In this document: positions 1 to 10,690 of the stretch, one piece after another
Numbering within the stretch: the stretch's first letter is position 1
How the letters are laid out: each line of letters starts with the position of its first letter
Assembly: GCF_016802725.1 (NCBI RefSeq)
Contig: NC_052672.1
Location: 11,232,710 to 11,296,709 of the forward strand
Origin: Solenopsis invicta
Taxonomy: Eukaryota; Arthropoda; Insecta; Hymenoptera; Formicidae
Direction: 5' to 3'
Length of the DNA stretch: 64,000 bases
The notes under the pieces: model-generated
What the model saw: the letters and a program-made list of their open reading frames with translations, nothing else
The model's database searches: none
Told to the model about the DNA's origin: nothing
Made by a program: the position numbers and the translations under genes

Positions 1-900
1 TTATTTTAAACAATTATTTAAATAATTGATTAGTCAGGCTCGATATACATAGGGAATAGACAAAATAATGTGAACACCTGGAAATACACTATTTTATTAA
101 TAATAGTTAATCTATCATTCTTTAAGGATGTATAAGATTTTTCAAAACATTGAGAAAATTTATGAAACAATTACATATTGTTTTATATTGTATTTGAAAG
201 TAGTAAAAGAAGTTTGGCAGCGATTTTCAATCTGGATAGAAAATTATTTCAATAAGAAGTGGACATGTACTCTAATGAAAATATAATTAGGAATGGAATA
301 AGAAATAATGAAAAAAAATTTGAATTTTTTAATTAAAGAGCTTTACATATTCAAGATGATTTATGTAAAGTTTCATTGCGATGCAGAGATTGAGTCTGTA
401 AAAATTTATTCCTTTACACTGTATAGTCAATTGAAAGATGTTCCGTTAAAATAATAATATTCAATATTATAGAATATAGTGATTATTCAAACATTGTATG
501 AATCCAAATAAGTATGTATTAAAGACAAATGGTAGAGTAATTTCTTATTAATAAAAAAATTAGTTATATATTTCCTACACTGTTAAAAATCGGCAGCAAA
601 ATTTAATACAATGTAACAAAGGCAAGGTTTAAGCAGGTACATTATAAACGTTTAATGTTGCCAAAAGTGCACTAAATTTCATAGATTTCATAGGTACATT
701 AAATTTAATGTTTAACTTAAAGATACATTGAATTTCATTTTTAGCGGTGTAGGTGTTTGTTATTTTGTCCATCCCCTGTATATGTGAATGCAAACAAGGG
801 AAAACAATGTCATACAAACTAATTGGAGATTGATAAAAAAGTTAAAAATATATTTATTCTCAAATGAATTAATGAAAGTTGATAATTAAATATTTTAAAT
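1..900. other. AT-rich stretch with no gene
   Basis: I see no coding sequence here; the only open frames are short and AT-driven. A poorly preserved copy of the dispersed repeat described at 1,838-2,325 may begin near 121, where an AAGGATGTATA-type start is followed by CAAAACATT. Confidence 0.6.
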
Positions 901-959
901 AACGCAAAAATTGAGACGTTGAAAGAAATAGAATGGAAGCCAAAAAAAAAAGTTTAAAG

Positions 960-1400
960 CCATCACTGCCTGCCCGCGCGCTTCCGGATCTCGCGAGTGT
1001 GCGGCGGTTTCGATGAATACCGGTGACAAGTCCTCTGACGTGCGAATGTTCTTGCAGAGAATCGTCACGTGTGCGGACGTTGACGTCGGAGCGGCAGCGA
1101 GGGATGCGATTTCCCGTGTTCGCGAGTGATCGCCGCGGCAGCACGGCTGCCGCGACCACGTAGTCTTGCGTGCACGCACGCGGACAGAACAGTACAGTCG
1201 TCAGTGCATCGTCATCATCGTCGTCGTTGTCGTCGTTGTCGTCTTCGTCGCCGTTGCTCCGTGCGTGCGAACCAACCGACTACCGAGAATGCCGGTGTGA
1301 AGTGAAGAACCAAGCGTTGCGAAAAAAAAAAGAACGCATCCGCGATCCTTGCATGTCGTAAATTTTACCTATCACCCCCGAGGAATCACGCAGAAACAAG
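960..1400 (+). promoter_or_regulatory. CpG-rich block with candidate 5' noncoding exon
   Basis: Base composition switches abruptly from AT-rich to CpG-rich at about 960, as at insect promoters. A TCAGT initiator-like motif lies near 1,200, followed by a run of GTC/GTT triplets (1,205-1,255). The block ends in a strong splice donor, AACAAG then GTGAGC, at 1,400/1,401. There is no convincing start codon with a protein-like frame, so the most economical reading is a 5' UTR exon of a plus-strand gene. The next plus-strand candidates are the small exon at 5,807 and AGO1 at 11,005; if it belongs to AGO1 the primary transcript would run antisense through all of mRpL53. The extent of the exon and its gene are inferred. 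Confidence 0.4.
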
Positions 1401-1837
1401 GTGAGCGCGCAGAGTTCCCTTAGGCGTCTCTCTCTCGTCGCGGGATTCGAAACCCGACGGAATTTCAGCCGAGTTCAGTTACCGGGACTGTGGGACGCGC
1501 GAGAAGAACGATCTCCGCGTGTCTCTATGTGCTTGTGTGCCGAATCGTCGTCACCGAGAGAGATTCCGTTACCGCGTACACGCAGCCGGAAATTGAACTC
1601 GTCGAGATTGTCACGGTTTCATATTCCTACATTCTTTCTTTTTCCATTGTTATGCCTTTAACTCTTTCAAGACACTGATGATAATTTATCTCGCGAGATT
1701 CTCGATGCTTTTGGGAAATTAAAGTGGAAATTGATCGAGGCCACTGTTTATTCGTTTTGCATAGAGTTTGCATCGATGGTTTGATTTTGTAAAATCAAAA
1801 TGAAAAATAATTGGAAAAATTGTAAGTTGTAAAATTA

Positions 1838-2325
1838 AGGATGTATAGGTATCTTGTATCTCAAAACATTAGCAAAAATATAAAAATTTCATAAAATATT
1901 CTAGTATTATATTTGAGTATCTGTAAAATTTGAGCGCAAATCACTTATTGGTTTAAGTTATTTAATTTTTTGATCACTCTTAATTCTTAAAATCGCGTTT
2001 TTTATTGTTTGCAAATTTGACGAGGAAGTAGTATTACTAATTAAATTAAAATTTTTAAACATGCTAATAAAACTTTACTGAATATTTATGTAAAAGTTCA
2101 GTTAGATCCACTTACTCGTTTAAAAGTTATTTATTTAAAACTGCAGTAAAATATAGTAATTTTCGCTGCAAAACCATTATAAATAAAATTTTTCATTGTT
2201 TTCTTCTTTGCAGCTAATTTCGGGGCCAAAATTTTTTGACGATTAGAAAAAAAAAGGATTAACTTAGAGAAGCCTTCAGTTCTTAAATTTCAATAACTTT
2301 AGCTCGCATTGTATAGACAAAAACA
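1838..2325 (+). repeat. Dispersed repeat family R1, copy A
   Basis: A segment of about 490 bp that recurs in diverged form at 6,461-6,960 and 49,911-50,430 in the same orientation. Shared landmarks are the start TAAGGATGTAT, the motif GTAAAATTTGAGCGCA (copies A and B) and AGATCCACTTACTCGTTT (A and C; GGATCCGCTTACTCATTT in B). It has no long reading frame. It looks like an old non-autonomous transposon or another interspersed repeat; I see no diagnostic terminal repeats on this copy. Confidence 0.65.
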
Positions 2326-2329
2326 GTTT

Positions 2330-3540
2330 TAAGAAGTTTCTCTCCTTCAAATCTCGTCATTTATGCAACTCAAAAGTCTCGTCTTGAACGAGTTAAAGTC
2401 ATTTCGTGCACTTGTATAGATTGCCTTTTTTTTTGCGCAGCTTTAATTTACACGTGCTTTGATGCTTCATCAATAATTTATGTTTTGATATACCGCTTTG
2501 TATCTATCACTTCTTTCAGACCGTGCAGGGTGCTTGAAGTAGCTACTTGAAAATCATGCTTTCTCCTATTCTGAGTTCTACATTCTTCGCAAATTTCTAA
2601 TACAATCAGCTATAATTTTCTCCGCATGTTTAGCACTAATTGTGTTAAATAGATGTTGAGAGTACAAACCGAGAATTGTCAAGAATAGACATAATTACCG
2701 AGGAAGAAATATCGCCTTAGGATGTTGAAGTCTGATAATATACAGTTTATAGGATCAACAAAATAGAAGTTAATCGGCTGTTTTAGTATTTCCGTTCGTA
2801 TTCCATTACAATTTTATTATCACGAGCGTAAAACGTGTCGCGCCTCGGTGCGTGAGTTTACTGATTCCGGACGACGTTAATTGCGAGGTAAATTTGTTCA
2901 AGCAAAACCACGCGAGTAAGTTCTCATTTTCCAATGATTAATTTTCAACACGACGAAGGTGCCGATTTCTTATTTTTAGTTCGGTTTAAAACGTTGAAAT
3001 GAAACATGGAGAGAAAAAGAGAATGAAAGATATTCATACTGTGGAAAGAATATACGTCCGCAAGGACGATAGCGGTGCACGGCCAGGACAAACAAAGAAT
3101 GAAGGGAATGAAACGCGCACGCACATGGACGAAATGGAAGGAAACACGAGAGAGGAGAGACGGAGGAAGAGAAAGAGAAAAAAAGAGAGGAGATGAGAGA
3201 CGGACAGAAGAAAGGAGAGGCAAAGCTACTCGGCAAACTTGAGAAACGAGAATCGCACCGGTCTGCCGAACTTCTCGTAGTTTGTTTGGACGGTATTTTG
3301 CATTATTTTTTTTGTACGTTCTGCTATTATCGCGCGAAAGCATCTGAAATCAATATAAAATTTATATTTCTCTGAGCATGCTAAATATTGCTATATTGGT
3401 GATAATAAGAATAGAATGGGAAAAGTATTTGCGTAAAAATATCAAAATCCTCTGGAGAAATAATTATAAATGTCTATGTTATTTAATTATATCTATAATT
3501 AAATATATTATTATATATTTAATTTGAGCTTCTTTCACTT
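2330..3540. other. Non-coding, includes purine-rich tract
   Basis: No gene is supported. The plus strand is strongly purine-rich (GA, GAAA, GGA) from about 3,000 to 3,240, which opens overlapping long frames on both strands. Their translations are Arg/Lys/Glu- or Ser/Leu/Phe-rich low complexity and are not credible proteins. Confidence 0.5.
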
Positions 3541-3557
3541 AGCAAGTAGAAAATCAA

Positions 3558-3775
3558 AAATATAAACGATAATTATTATTGATATCTATATAAGCTTGAT
3601 CTCTTTCTGCAAAATAGAAAACAGATATTAAGTATATTTAAATATAAAAGCAGATTGATCAATCGTTTCTGTGAATTGATAATTATAATTTATATAAATT
3701 ATATTTTTGCAAGATGTCGAAAAATAGAATAAAAGACACACAGCCACGTGTCAAAAAGTTATTATTCAAAGTTAT
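3558..3775 (+). repeat. Direct repeat R2, upstream copy
   Basis: About 200 bp that recurs at 4,637-4,826 in the same orientation. The end is the best preserved part: ATTTTTGCAAGATGTCGAAA then AATAGAATAAAA in both copies, followed by a CACAGC(C)ACGT-like tail. The intervening kilobase carries the small membrane-protein gene. Similarity stops after the tail, so only this segment is duplicated. Confidence 0.7.
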
Positions 3776-4277
3776 TTCTTTTTTTTTTAATACAACTGGA
3801 ATGAGTAATACGAATATAGAAAGAAAATTTTCTTTAACTTTAAATTATGACTAAATTATAACTTTTTGAATTATAGCAGCTGTAAAAAAGAAAACTTTGG
3901 TTTCCTGAAGTTTAGTACTCCAAGTATTATAGTTACAGTTGCTACCATCCTATACGAAGCACTTCTTTAAGTTTTTCAACAATAATTTTTGACGAGGCAA
4001 GTTGTTAGACCAACATTCAATTCCTAAGACAAAAGATTGCATATTTTTTTAAATAGCATTTTATTATCAGCACAAATAGTTTGTGAACATTTTTACGAAA
4101 TCGTATATTTCATCTTACAATAGCAATTAGCGTATTTTATCACTCATTGCATGAGATTTATATCGAAAAAGTTTACATGGTTGTGATGAGTGTAAAAGAA
4201 ATTAATGACATCAAATGTAATGTACTATGACAAACATACAAAACATCTTGTGAAATGAATTTGCTACGTACAATATC

Positions 4278-4499
4278 TCATTCAACAGGTTTTATAGTTA
4301 TAAATCTTGAAAGAATAAATGCCACCAAAACAGTACCTGCTATAAAACAAATGACGAAAATATACCAAGTTTCTTCGTCAAACACATCGGTAAAGGCTGG
4401 AACTTGACTGTAGAGCGTGTCAATAAGTTTTAAATTGTAATCTTTCTTAGTATTACTACTACTTATGTCATTCGTCATTTTGCTATCGTCCTCGTACAT
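4278..4499 (-). CDS. small single-pass membrane protein
   Basis: A 73-residue protein from an ATG, ending in TGA, in one exon. The N-terminal half (residues 1-45) is polar, Asp/Ser/Asn-rich and ends DVFDEETW. It is followed by one strongly hydrophobic segment at roughly residues 47-65 (YIFVICFIAGTVLVAFIL) and a short tail SRFITIKPVE. There is no cleavable signal peptide, so it is most likely a signal-anchored or tail-anchored protein. The protein-like composition in otherwise AT-rich junk, and a poly(A) signal (AATAAA on this strand) near 4,060, support a real gene. It lies 338 bp downstream of mRpL53 on the same strand, between the two R2 repeats. I do not recognise the family. A separate small gene is more likely than an extra exon of mRpL53, because mRpL53 has its own stop and poly(A) signal. 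Confidence 0.65.
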   Translation of the reverse strand: MYEDDSKMTNDISSSNTKKDYNLKLIDTLYSQVPAFTDVFDEETWYIFVICFIAGTVLVAFILSRFITIKPVE

Positions 4500-4636
4500 T
4501 TTAAATTAGTAAGACTGGCGTTTCTCTTTTGTATAATTAATTTATCGCTTATATATTTGATTGCACGAAATTAAATTTTTAGATTAATACAAATCTAGAG
4601 CCTTTCAATGTTTAGGAAAAGAAAAAACTTGCAAGA

Positions 4637-4826
4637 ATATAAACTATAATCATTATTGATATCTATGTAGACTTTATCTCTACAAAATTAAAAACGGATA
4701 TTAAATATAATCCAAAATAGAAGATAGACCACACGTTTCCGGATTGATAATTATAATTATATAAATTGTATTTTTGCAAGATGTCGAAAAATAGAATAAA
4801 AATCACAGCTACGTATTAAAAAAGAT
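4637..4826 (+). repeat. Direct repeat R2, downstream copy
   Basis: Second copy of the segment at 3,558-3,775, read in the same direction. It lies immediately beyond the mRpL53 stop codon and overlaps the likely cleavage zone of that gene's 3' end, so one copy may have been duplicated from the mRpL53 terminus. Confidence 0.7.
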
Positions 4827-4833
4827 ATTTAGT

Positions 4834-4839
4834 TTTATT
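4834..4839 (-). terminator. mRpL53 poly(A) signal overlapping the stop
   Basis: On the minus strand the stop codon TAA (4,840-4,838) shares its last two bases with a canonical AATAAA. The mRNA would therefore have only about 15-30 nt of 3' UTR. Confidence 0.55.
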
Positions 4840-7800
4840 AGAGAAATACTCCTCTACGCTTGCTCCATAATTTAATTCTATGATGCGGTCGCGTTTTCTT
4901 TTTTCTCTTCTCTTCCAGGAGCTCTTTTTTAGCTTCAAGCTTGGCCGGATCGGGCGGTATCAAGCTAGTGATGTGCTTGTTGTAAAGCTCCAAAATGTTC
5001 AGACTCGTTAAAAGGGCAGTTTTTAAAACCACTTTTTCACCTGACTCTGAAAAATAAACAGATCGGGGATGACCTACTTGCTTGTATCTGCGCGTGATCA
5101 CGATGGAGAAAACAGGTATAGAAGAAAAATTCTAGACGAATTATTCAGACGAATAAACGCGGTGTTAACTCCATCGATTCACTAGCGCGAAGTAAAGCTC
5201 TGATTAACGAACGCAATTTTCTAAAGATCTGTTAAACGTGTCGCAAGTACGCGCCCAATTTAATTAACACATCTTCGTAAAGTATTTTTATTTTTAAATC
5301 TTTCTTTTTAATTCTTTAAATATTTTTTTGTATATCTTTCCGGATTATACAATACGTTCACATGAATGAACAATAGCGATACGCACTGAAACGTGAACGG
5401 TGACGCGAACAGTTCCATACTTTTACTATTATACTCACGAAGACTAAGCGTGATGGTTGGCTCGGAACGGTCGCACACGATCTCCGTTTTCAGCGAGCAT
5501 AGCCCATTCGTCGCACGAATTTTCGGAGCGCTCATATAAAACAGAAAGTCTCTGCAAACAAAAAAGCGTTAATGCATGTTATTCTCTCATCAATCTGTAA
5601 CAAATGTCTTGCACGCTTGTACAGTCTTTTTAATATCGTAGAAATTAAATTTTTCATCGCTTAAATCTACGTTTTGTTCTTTTGCCTCTTCCTTCTTTTT
5701 TTTTTTACAGTTTTATTCCGCGACAGTTTCGCAATGAAACGTGATTTGTTAGTGCTACCTTCTCGTATTGTGTTTCTCAATGTTTTTTTACCATTTTCTT
5801 TCACAGGCAAAATGGCACAAATGGAGCAGCAATTACCGCTTCCAATGCCAGATTTAAGTACTCTTCGTATAACCACAGCCGTCTCCATGCTCGGCAAAGC
5901 GTATGGATGTGGCCAATGTAACGGTGAGTTACGTTTGTTTAAGTAATTAAGGAATGCGAGAAACTTAGTAATGAAGCGGAAGGAAATGCGATAGGAACGA
6001 TAGATGCGGCCGGATATAGTCGCGCCATATCTGTCTTCTAATCACACACTAACTAACTAACCACAGATCGATCATCACCTTTCTTCAATCGTCACGCCGC
6101 AAAAATTGCTCAGGTCAATGAAAAAAAAAAAATCATCTAAATTTGATGTCTCAGATATTATCTTGACACGCATGTATTTGCAGTTCATACTTTCTATGTA
6201 TCTATATGATTGTAAATCAAAGAGTGCGAGAAACTATAAATAAGTAGGCACGCGCAAGCTGATGAAATAATGCGAGAGCATTGTACTCGAACATTAACAG
6301 TCGAAGTGACTGCAAGGTCCACCTTAGACGATCTGCAATTCTAAATGTTAAAATTTGGAGTAGAATTTTATTAAATAATAAATTGTCTAATATTTACAAT
6401 ATGTTATAATGTAATGTTAAATTAAATTATTTAAAATAGTATTTAATATTAATAAAATTAAGGACGTATCACTTAAAGCATTATTAAAAATGTAGATTCG
6501 TAGATTTTTCTATTGCTATGTTGAGTATTTGTAAAATTTGAGCGCAGTTTTTTTACTGGTTTAAAAATTATTTAATTTTATGTTTATTCTTGATTCTTGA
6601 TGTAAATTCATGTTTTGTAAAATTTACTTATAAATTTTATGAAGCATTAAAAATAAAATCAATTTTTTTACATATAGTAATAAAATTCTGACAAATATTC
6701 ATACAAAAATTCATTTGGATCCGCTTACTCATTTTACAAGTTATTTACCTAAATTATAAGCAAGTCAAATTGTTTTGTTCGTAGTACTTTCAGGGCTAAA
6801 ATTCGAGTATTTATGACCAAAATTTCACATTGTTGATTAAAGGCAAAAGATCTAAAAAACCTGCAATTTTTTCAATTTCAATAATTTTTATTAGCTGGTA
6901 AATGATCTAATTACTGACAGTGTCCAAAATATTGAAAATTCGATTTTATACATGAACGAAGACTTTTTTGTGAAGGGTATAAAGCTTTCCACACCCAGAA
7001 TTTGGAGTGTATAAAAAAATATTTTAATTTTTAACAAATTTTAAAAAATTTTAAGTGATTTGACAAAAAACAGTATTAGTTACGATACAATATATACATA
7101 CGCTGTAATACATATAACAAACAAGATAAAATATTTGTGTTGGTGAAACCACCCTCTCCCATGATAAGGATATCCACATCCAGAAACGTCAAGTTTTCAT
7201 GAATCCTTTTATAAATGTTTTTAAAAATATATATATTATTACATTTAATTTTACATAAATCCTTAAGGAGTCTACTTATTGTTATATCATTGTTATTTCA
7301 TTACAAAACTTCAATTTTATAATTTAACAAAACATTTAAGATTGGATTTCAAGTATTTAGAATAGTAATTGGACTATCTACCCTATTATAAAAAAAAGAA
7401 AACACCCTTAAATAATAGTTACTTATGCGTGAGTACAAAAAACATGAGTTTGAAAGAACACACGCATACATAAAATGTAAATAAAATACACACATAACAT
7501 GATCAATCAAAATAAAGCATTTAAATTGCGATTGGATTTCTATCTAACGAGAATTGCAGATCGTCTGAAGATCAGACTTTATCCCATGATCCAATAAATG
7601 AAATGGGGGAGAGATAGACGTTCATCGTCGTCGCAGCAATATCGAGCGTAGCGAAGGACACCACCATTGTGTGGAAACGCCAAAGTCGCACGGTATCTTG
7701 GAATCGCGAGGGGTTAGGACGGCGAGGGAGGGCGGGAAGGGATTCTCCGTTTTCTCCTGTTCTTTACCTGCGTCTGCTTATAAACGCGGATTATCCCGGG

Positions 7801-8980
7801 ACCACCGGAATCTTCGGGGTTCGCGAACCTTCGGAGCTGCTCTACCTCGACCAGTGACGCGCACAAGATCGCTTCTATAAATAACAACGGGTGGGCCGCG
7901 CATCGTCTGCTAACCTGGCGCTGAGGGGGTGCACGTTGCGCGTGCGTGCGTCCGTGACGTCATCGGCCATCAACCTGACTCGCGCGGTGGTTTGATCGTT
8001 ACCAGGATATCGAGGGTAGATTTCAAACCAACCTCCGATTAACTTGTCAAACGACAGCGTATCGTATGTTTTATTATACCGCGAAGATTTGAATTTTTTT
8101 TTTTTTTTTTTTTTTTTGTCAAATTAATCGTCGATTAAGCTAATCGGAGTTTCGCTGGTGTCATCCTAACGTCCATTTTTATCAGTCTAGATTAATTTTA
8201 ATCCTGGAGTGCTACTGTGAACTTTTATCCACGTACTAATTGAAGTTTCATTTTTATTGTTTTGATAGCTTGAAATAATAAGATTTTGTGTATATTAAAA
8301 CAGTGTTACTTCAGTTATTCAAACACCTAAAAATATGAATAGTACTTCAGGGCAATCTCGGTGTAATTTTTTTCTTAGAATTAGAAAAATATATAAAGTT
8401 AGTTAAACCGAGATAAAAGTTAATTTATATTGATAAAAACGGACAGTAAGCCTGTCGAAGAAATCTCTGAGAACTTGAAACAATATTTGTCTCTTTTCAT
8501 ATCATTTGAGTAAAATGTTACCTCAAAATATTAATACATAATAATTCACAATAATTCTTCTTGTATACGTCTTCAAAATTTTTCGCATCCAATCGAATTT
8601 CGATACATTGTATGAAAAAAAGATTACGGAGTAATTATAGAGTTCGGCGACTTCGTTTGAAAATTCCCGCTCAACTTTTCTCGCGAAGAAATTACGCGAT
8701 CGTGTTTTAGTAATTTAAAAAGTGGATATATCTCGCGCACGGAGCATTTTTCCTTCTTTTCGAATAATTCCCGCGAAATTGCGACAAAACGTGACGCGCG
8801 TCCGTCCGTCAGAGGACAACTTCAATGAACTAACCTCGTCGGCTTGGTCCTCTTGTCGAACGGATCGAAACGTACGTCGATCTTGTTGACGGGTTTCAGA
8901 GAAACGCGCTTCAGCTGCTTTGCGATCGCAGCCACCACCCCGCTATGGCGGGGGAGACCACCGGCGAAAGGAATCGACAT
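4838..8980 (-). CDS. mRpL53: mitochondrial large ribosomal subunit protein mL53
   Basis: Three exons on the minus strand: 8,980-8,835, 5,551-5,439 and 5,046-4,838. They join in phase (146, 113 and 209 nt) to 155 residues plus stop. The start MSIPFAGG, the block ...LKPV.KI.V.FDPF..., then R-DFLFYMSAP and the core LKTEIVCDRSEPTI are typical of mL53, a metazoan-specific thioredoxin-like subunit of the mitochondrial ribosome (family knowledge). Donors are GTTAGT and GTGAGT; acceptors are TTTTTGTTTGCAG and TTTATTTTTCAG. The C-terminus, after about residue 115, is a Lys/Arg/Glu-rich extension ending KLWSKRRGVFL, longer than in vertebrate mL53. The protein acts in the matrix in mitochondrial translation; its N-terminus is basic/hydrophobic with no obvious long presequence. 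Intron 1 (3.28 kb) hosts plus-strand signals and a repeat. It is divergent from AGO1. Confidence 0.93.
5812..6140 (+). CDS. candidate small ORF or alternative 5' exon, nested
   Basis: A strong acceptor (CATTTTCTTTCACAG, ending at 5,806) is followed five bases later by ATG and 37 codons beginning MAQMEQQLPLPMPDLS and ending YGCGQCN, up to a strong donor AACG|GTGAGT at 5,923/5,924 (phase 1). The codons look protein-like. Two continuations fit. First, an acceptor ending at 6,066 opens a second exon whose frame closes at TAA 6,138-6,140, giving a 61-residue protein with a C-terminal NEKKKII. Second, phase 1 also matches AGO1 exon 2 at 13,697, so this could be an alternative AGO1 N-terminus. The acceptor implies at least one upstream noncoding exon, possibly the one ending at 1,400. 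It lies inside mRpL53 intron 1 on the opposite strand. I do not recognise the peptide. Confidence 0.4.
6327..7565. mobile_element. TIR-bounded non-autonomous element containing repeat R1 copy B
   Basis: A perfect 16-bp inverted repeat, GACGATCTGCAATTCT at 6,327-6,342 and its complement at 7,550-7,565, bounds 1,239 bp of AT-rich DNA with no coding capacity. Flanking bases are TTA on the left and TGA on the right, which could be a decayed TA-type duplication as made by Tc1/mariner elements. The interior holds R1 copy B from 6,461 to about 6,960 (anchor GGATCCGCTTACTCATTT near 6,718). It lies in mRpL53 intron 1. The assignment to a superfamily is inference only. Confidence 0.5.
7620..8010 (+). 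promoter_or_regulatory. CpG-rich promoter-like block with TATA and CRE
   Basis: A GC/CpG-rich island inside mRpL53 intron 1. It carries a TATA-like CTATAAATA at about 7,876 and a full CRE palindrome TGACGTCA at about 7,954. The block is better explained as a promoter or enhancer for plus-strand transcription (for example an alternative AGO1 start) than as coding sequence. Overlapping short frames here have no protein-like composition. Direction and target gene are inferred. Confidence 0.35.
8094..8117 (+). repeat. poly(T) run
   Basis: A run of 24 T residues in mRpL53 intron 1. It reads as poly(A) on the mRpL53 sense strand, but no retrocopy sequence is apparent beside it. Confidence 0.8.
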
Positions 8981-9200
8981 CTCGACGATGTTGCACTACG
9001 TGAATATAACACCAGCGATTCTCGCGAACGCACAGAACAGTACAGAACGCATGTACCGCTCGCGGCGGCACTATCGGGAACTTGCCGCGTCAATGCTGCC
9101 ACCCTCGGTGAACTCCGATTGTAGGTTGGCAGCGGTTCGACCTTGCGCAACGTGCCGCTATAATCATCGACGTATTGACGCGTTTATTCTCTTTATTCCT
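8981..9200 (-). promoter_or_regulatory. mRpL53 5' UTR and promoter region
   Basis: A CpG-rich segment directly upstream of the mRpL53 ATG, on the minus strand. Composition falls back to AT-rich beyond about 9,200, so transcription probably starts inside this block. The AGO1 promoter lies about 1.5 kb further on, pointing the other way. Confidence 0.5.
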
Positions 9201-9204
9201 TGAA

Positions 9205-10690
9205 ATAAATTATTGTTGGTAAATAAAAGCTGGTTTCATCAATTCTGATTAATTGGCCGAATAAATTTAAGAATAGTCGATTGCTAAACTTAAAATCGCA
9301 CTGCTTTGTTTCCCTATTTTCTGCAAATTATAATTTATGTAAATTATAATACTTTAAATTAATAATTTATTTTATAAGTAAAATTAAAATTTTTTTTAAC
9401 TAAAATTAAACATTTTTTAAATTAAAATAATTAAAAAATTAATTTAGGGGTTTTTAGTTTAAAATTTTTCAGTTGACAATTTATAAATTTATTCCACCAA
9501 TTAAAATTAATCAGAGTTGGTAAGACCGGTTTTACAATTGCAAATCTCGACCTCACTCATGAATAAAGCGCGTCGACTGGATATTGTACGAGATTTATGG
9601 ATCATATTAGGAACAATGATCGATAAAAGATTTTTTTGCATATAGTTCTGATTACGCGATAAGAAATTGATTATTCGGGATGTGAGCGTAACTTTTGTCG
9701 ATATTATTGGACTACACATTCTGATGTATGATGCAACATGCAAATTATTTACTCTTTTTTAAATTATTTATATTTCCAGTAACTTCCATTCGAAGTAGTA
9801 GTATATCAGCCGCACAGGCTTGGTTTGCAATGTGTCAGTCTATAGTTTTATTTTATTGTCTACAGTCATTACACTGAGTAAAATTATTATTTGGTCATTA
9901 TTAGAGTATTTATTGATTAAACTTCAGTTAATAATTTATCGTGCAACATTATTATTTCTGTTATTTTAACACATAGAATTATTAATTTTATTAATTGTTT
10001 AATAAATCAAATAAAATATTAAGAAAATTAAAAAATTATTAATTTTTATTTAACATAGATAAAGATAGAGAAATTATTTAATATAGATGAGATAATGAAT
10101 TATGCAATTAGAAACTCTGCTGTAAACAATATTGAATTATCGATTAAATCGATCGAAGCTACATTAAATCGCTATAGATAACGAAATTCCAATTACCTTA
10201 ATTAGGGATTAACTTATCCAACAAAGCTACGTTGTAGTAAGTAGAATTAATTCTTTATTATTTAACGCAAAAAAAATAAATTAAAGACGACGAATTATGC
10301 AATTAGAAATTTTGCTTTAAGTAATTCTGTTAATTGATTTAATTGGAGTTCAGTTGAAGTTCATGTTGTGCCTCTCACGACACGTGTTGGATTATAAGAT
10401 TATGAATACAGCAATATATAATATCTTGTTAGTAGCGAAGATGAGGAATGATAAGGAGATCAATGACGCGTCGATTGCTTCTTCCGGATTGGTGCTCATT
10501 GCTATTTTTATCTGTTACTCTCGTTAATCGAACAGTCATATTACGGAAAAAAAGAATATTGTAGTCGTCGTTAACGTCGGCAGGTATCTGATTGTTTTTT
10601 ATTTTTCCTCGAGGGATAATTTAACGCGAAAAATTTCGCAAAAACTTTCGCGTGTTTCACTAACGGAATTCTATGATTATTCAGAAATAA
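9205..10690. other. AT-rich intergenic spacer
   Basis: No gene or strong signal is seen between the divergent mRpL53 and AGO1 starts. Much of 9,300-10,350 is simple A/T runs with AATTA-type redundancy. Confidence 0.5.

Noticed and set aside
1440..1465. tRNA T-arm-like GGGATTCGAAACCC
   Set aside because: No matching A box, anticodon arm or acceptor stem around it.
5308..5535. Free-standing 75-codon minus-strand protein starting MSAPKIRATNG
   Set aside because: The conserved part stops at the GTGAGT donor at 5,439, and the upstream DFLFY residues lie in the same exon before that ATG. It is the middle exon of mRpL53; the remainder is intron read-through.
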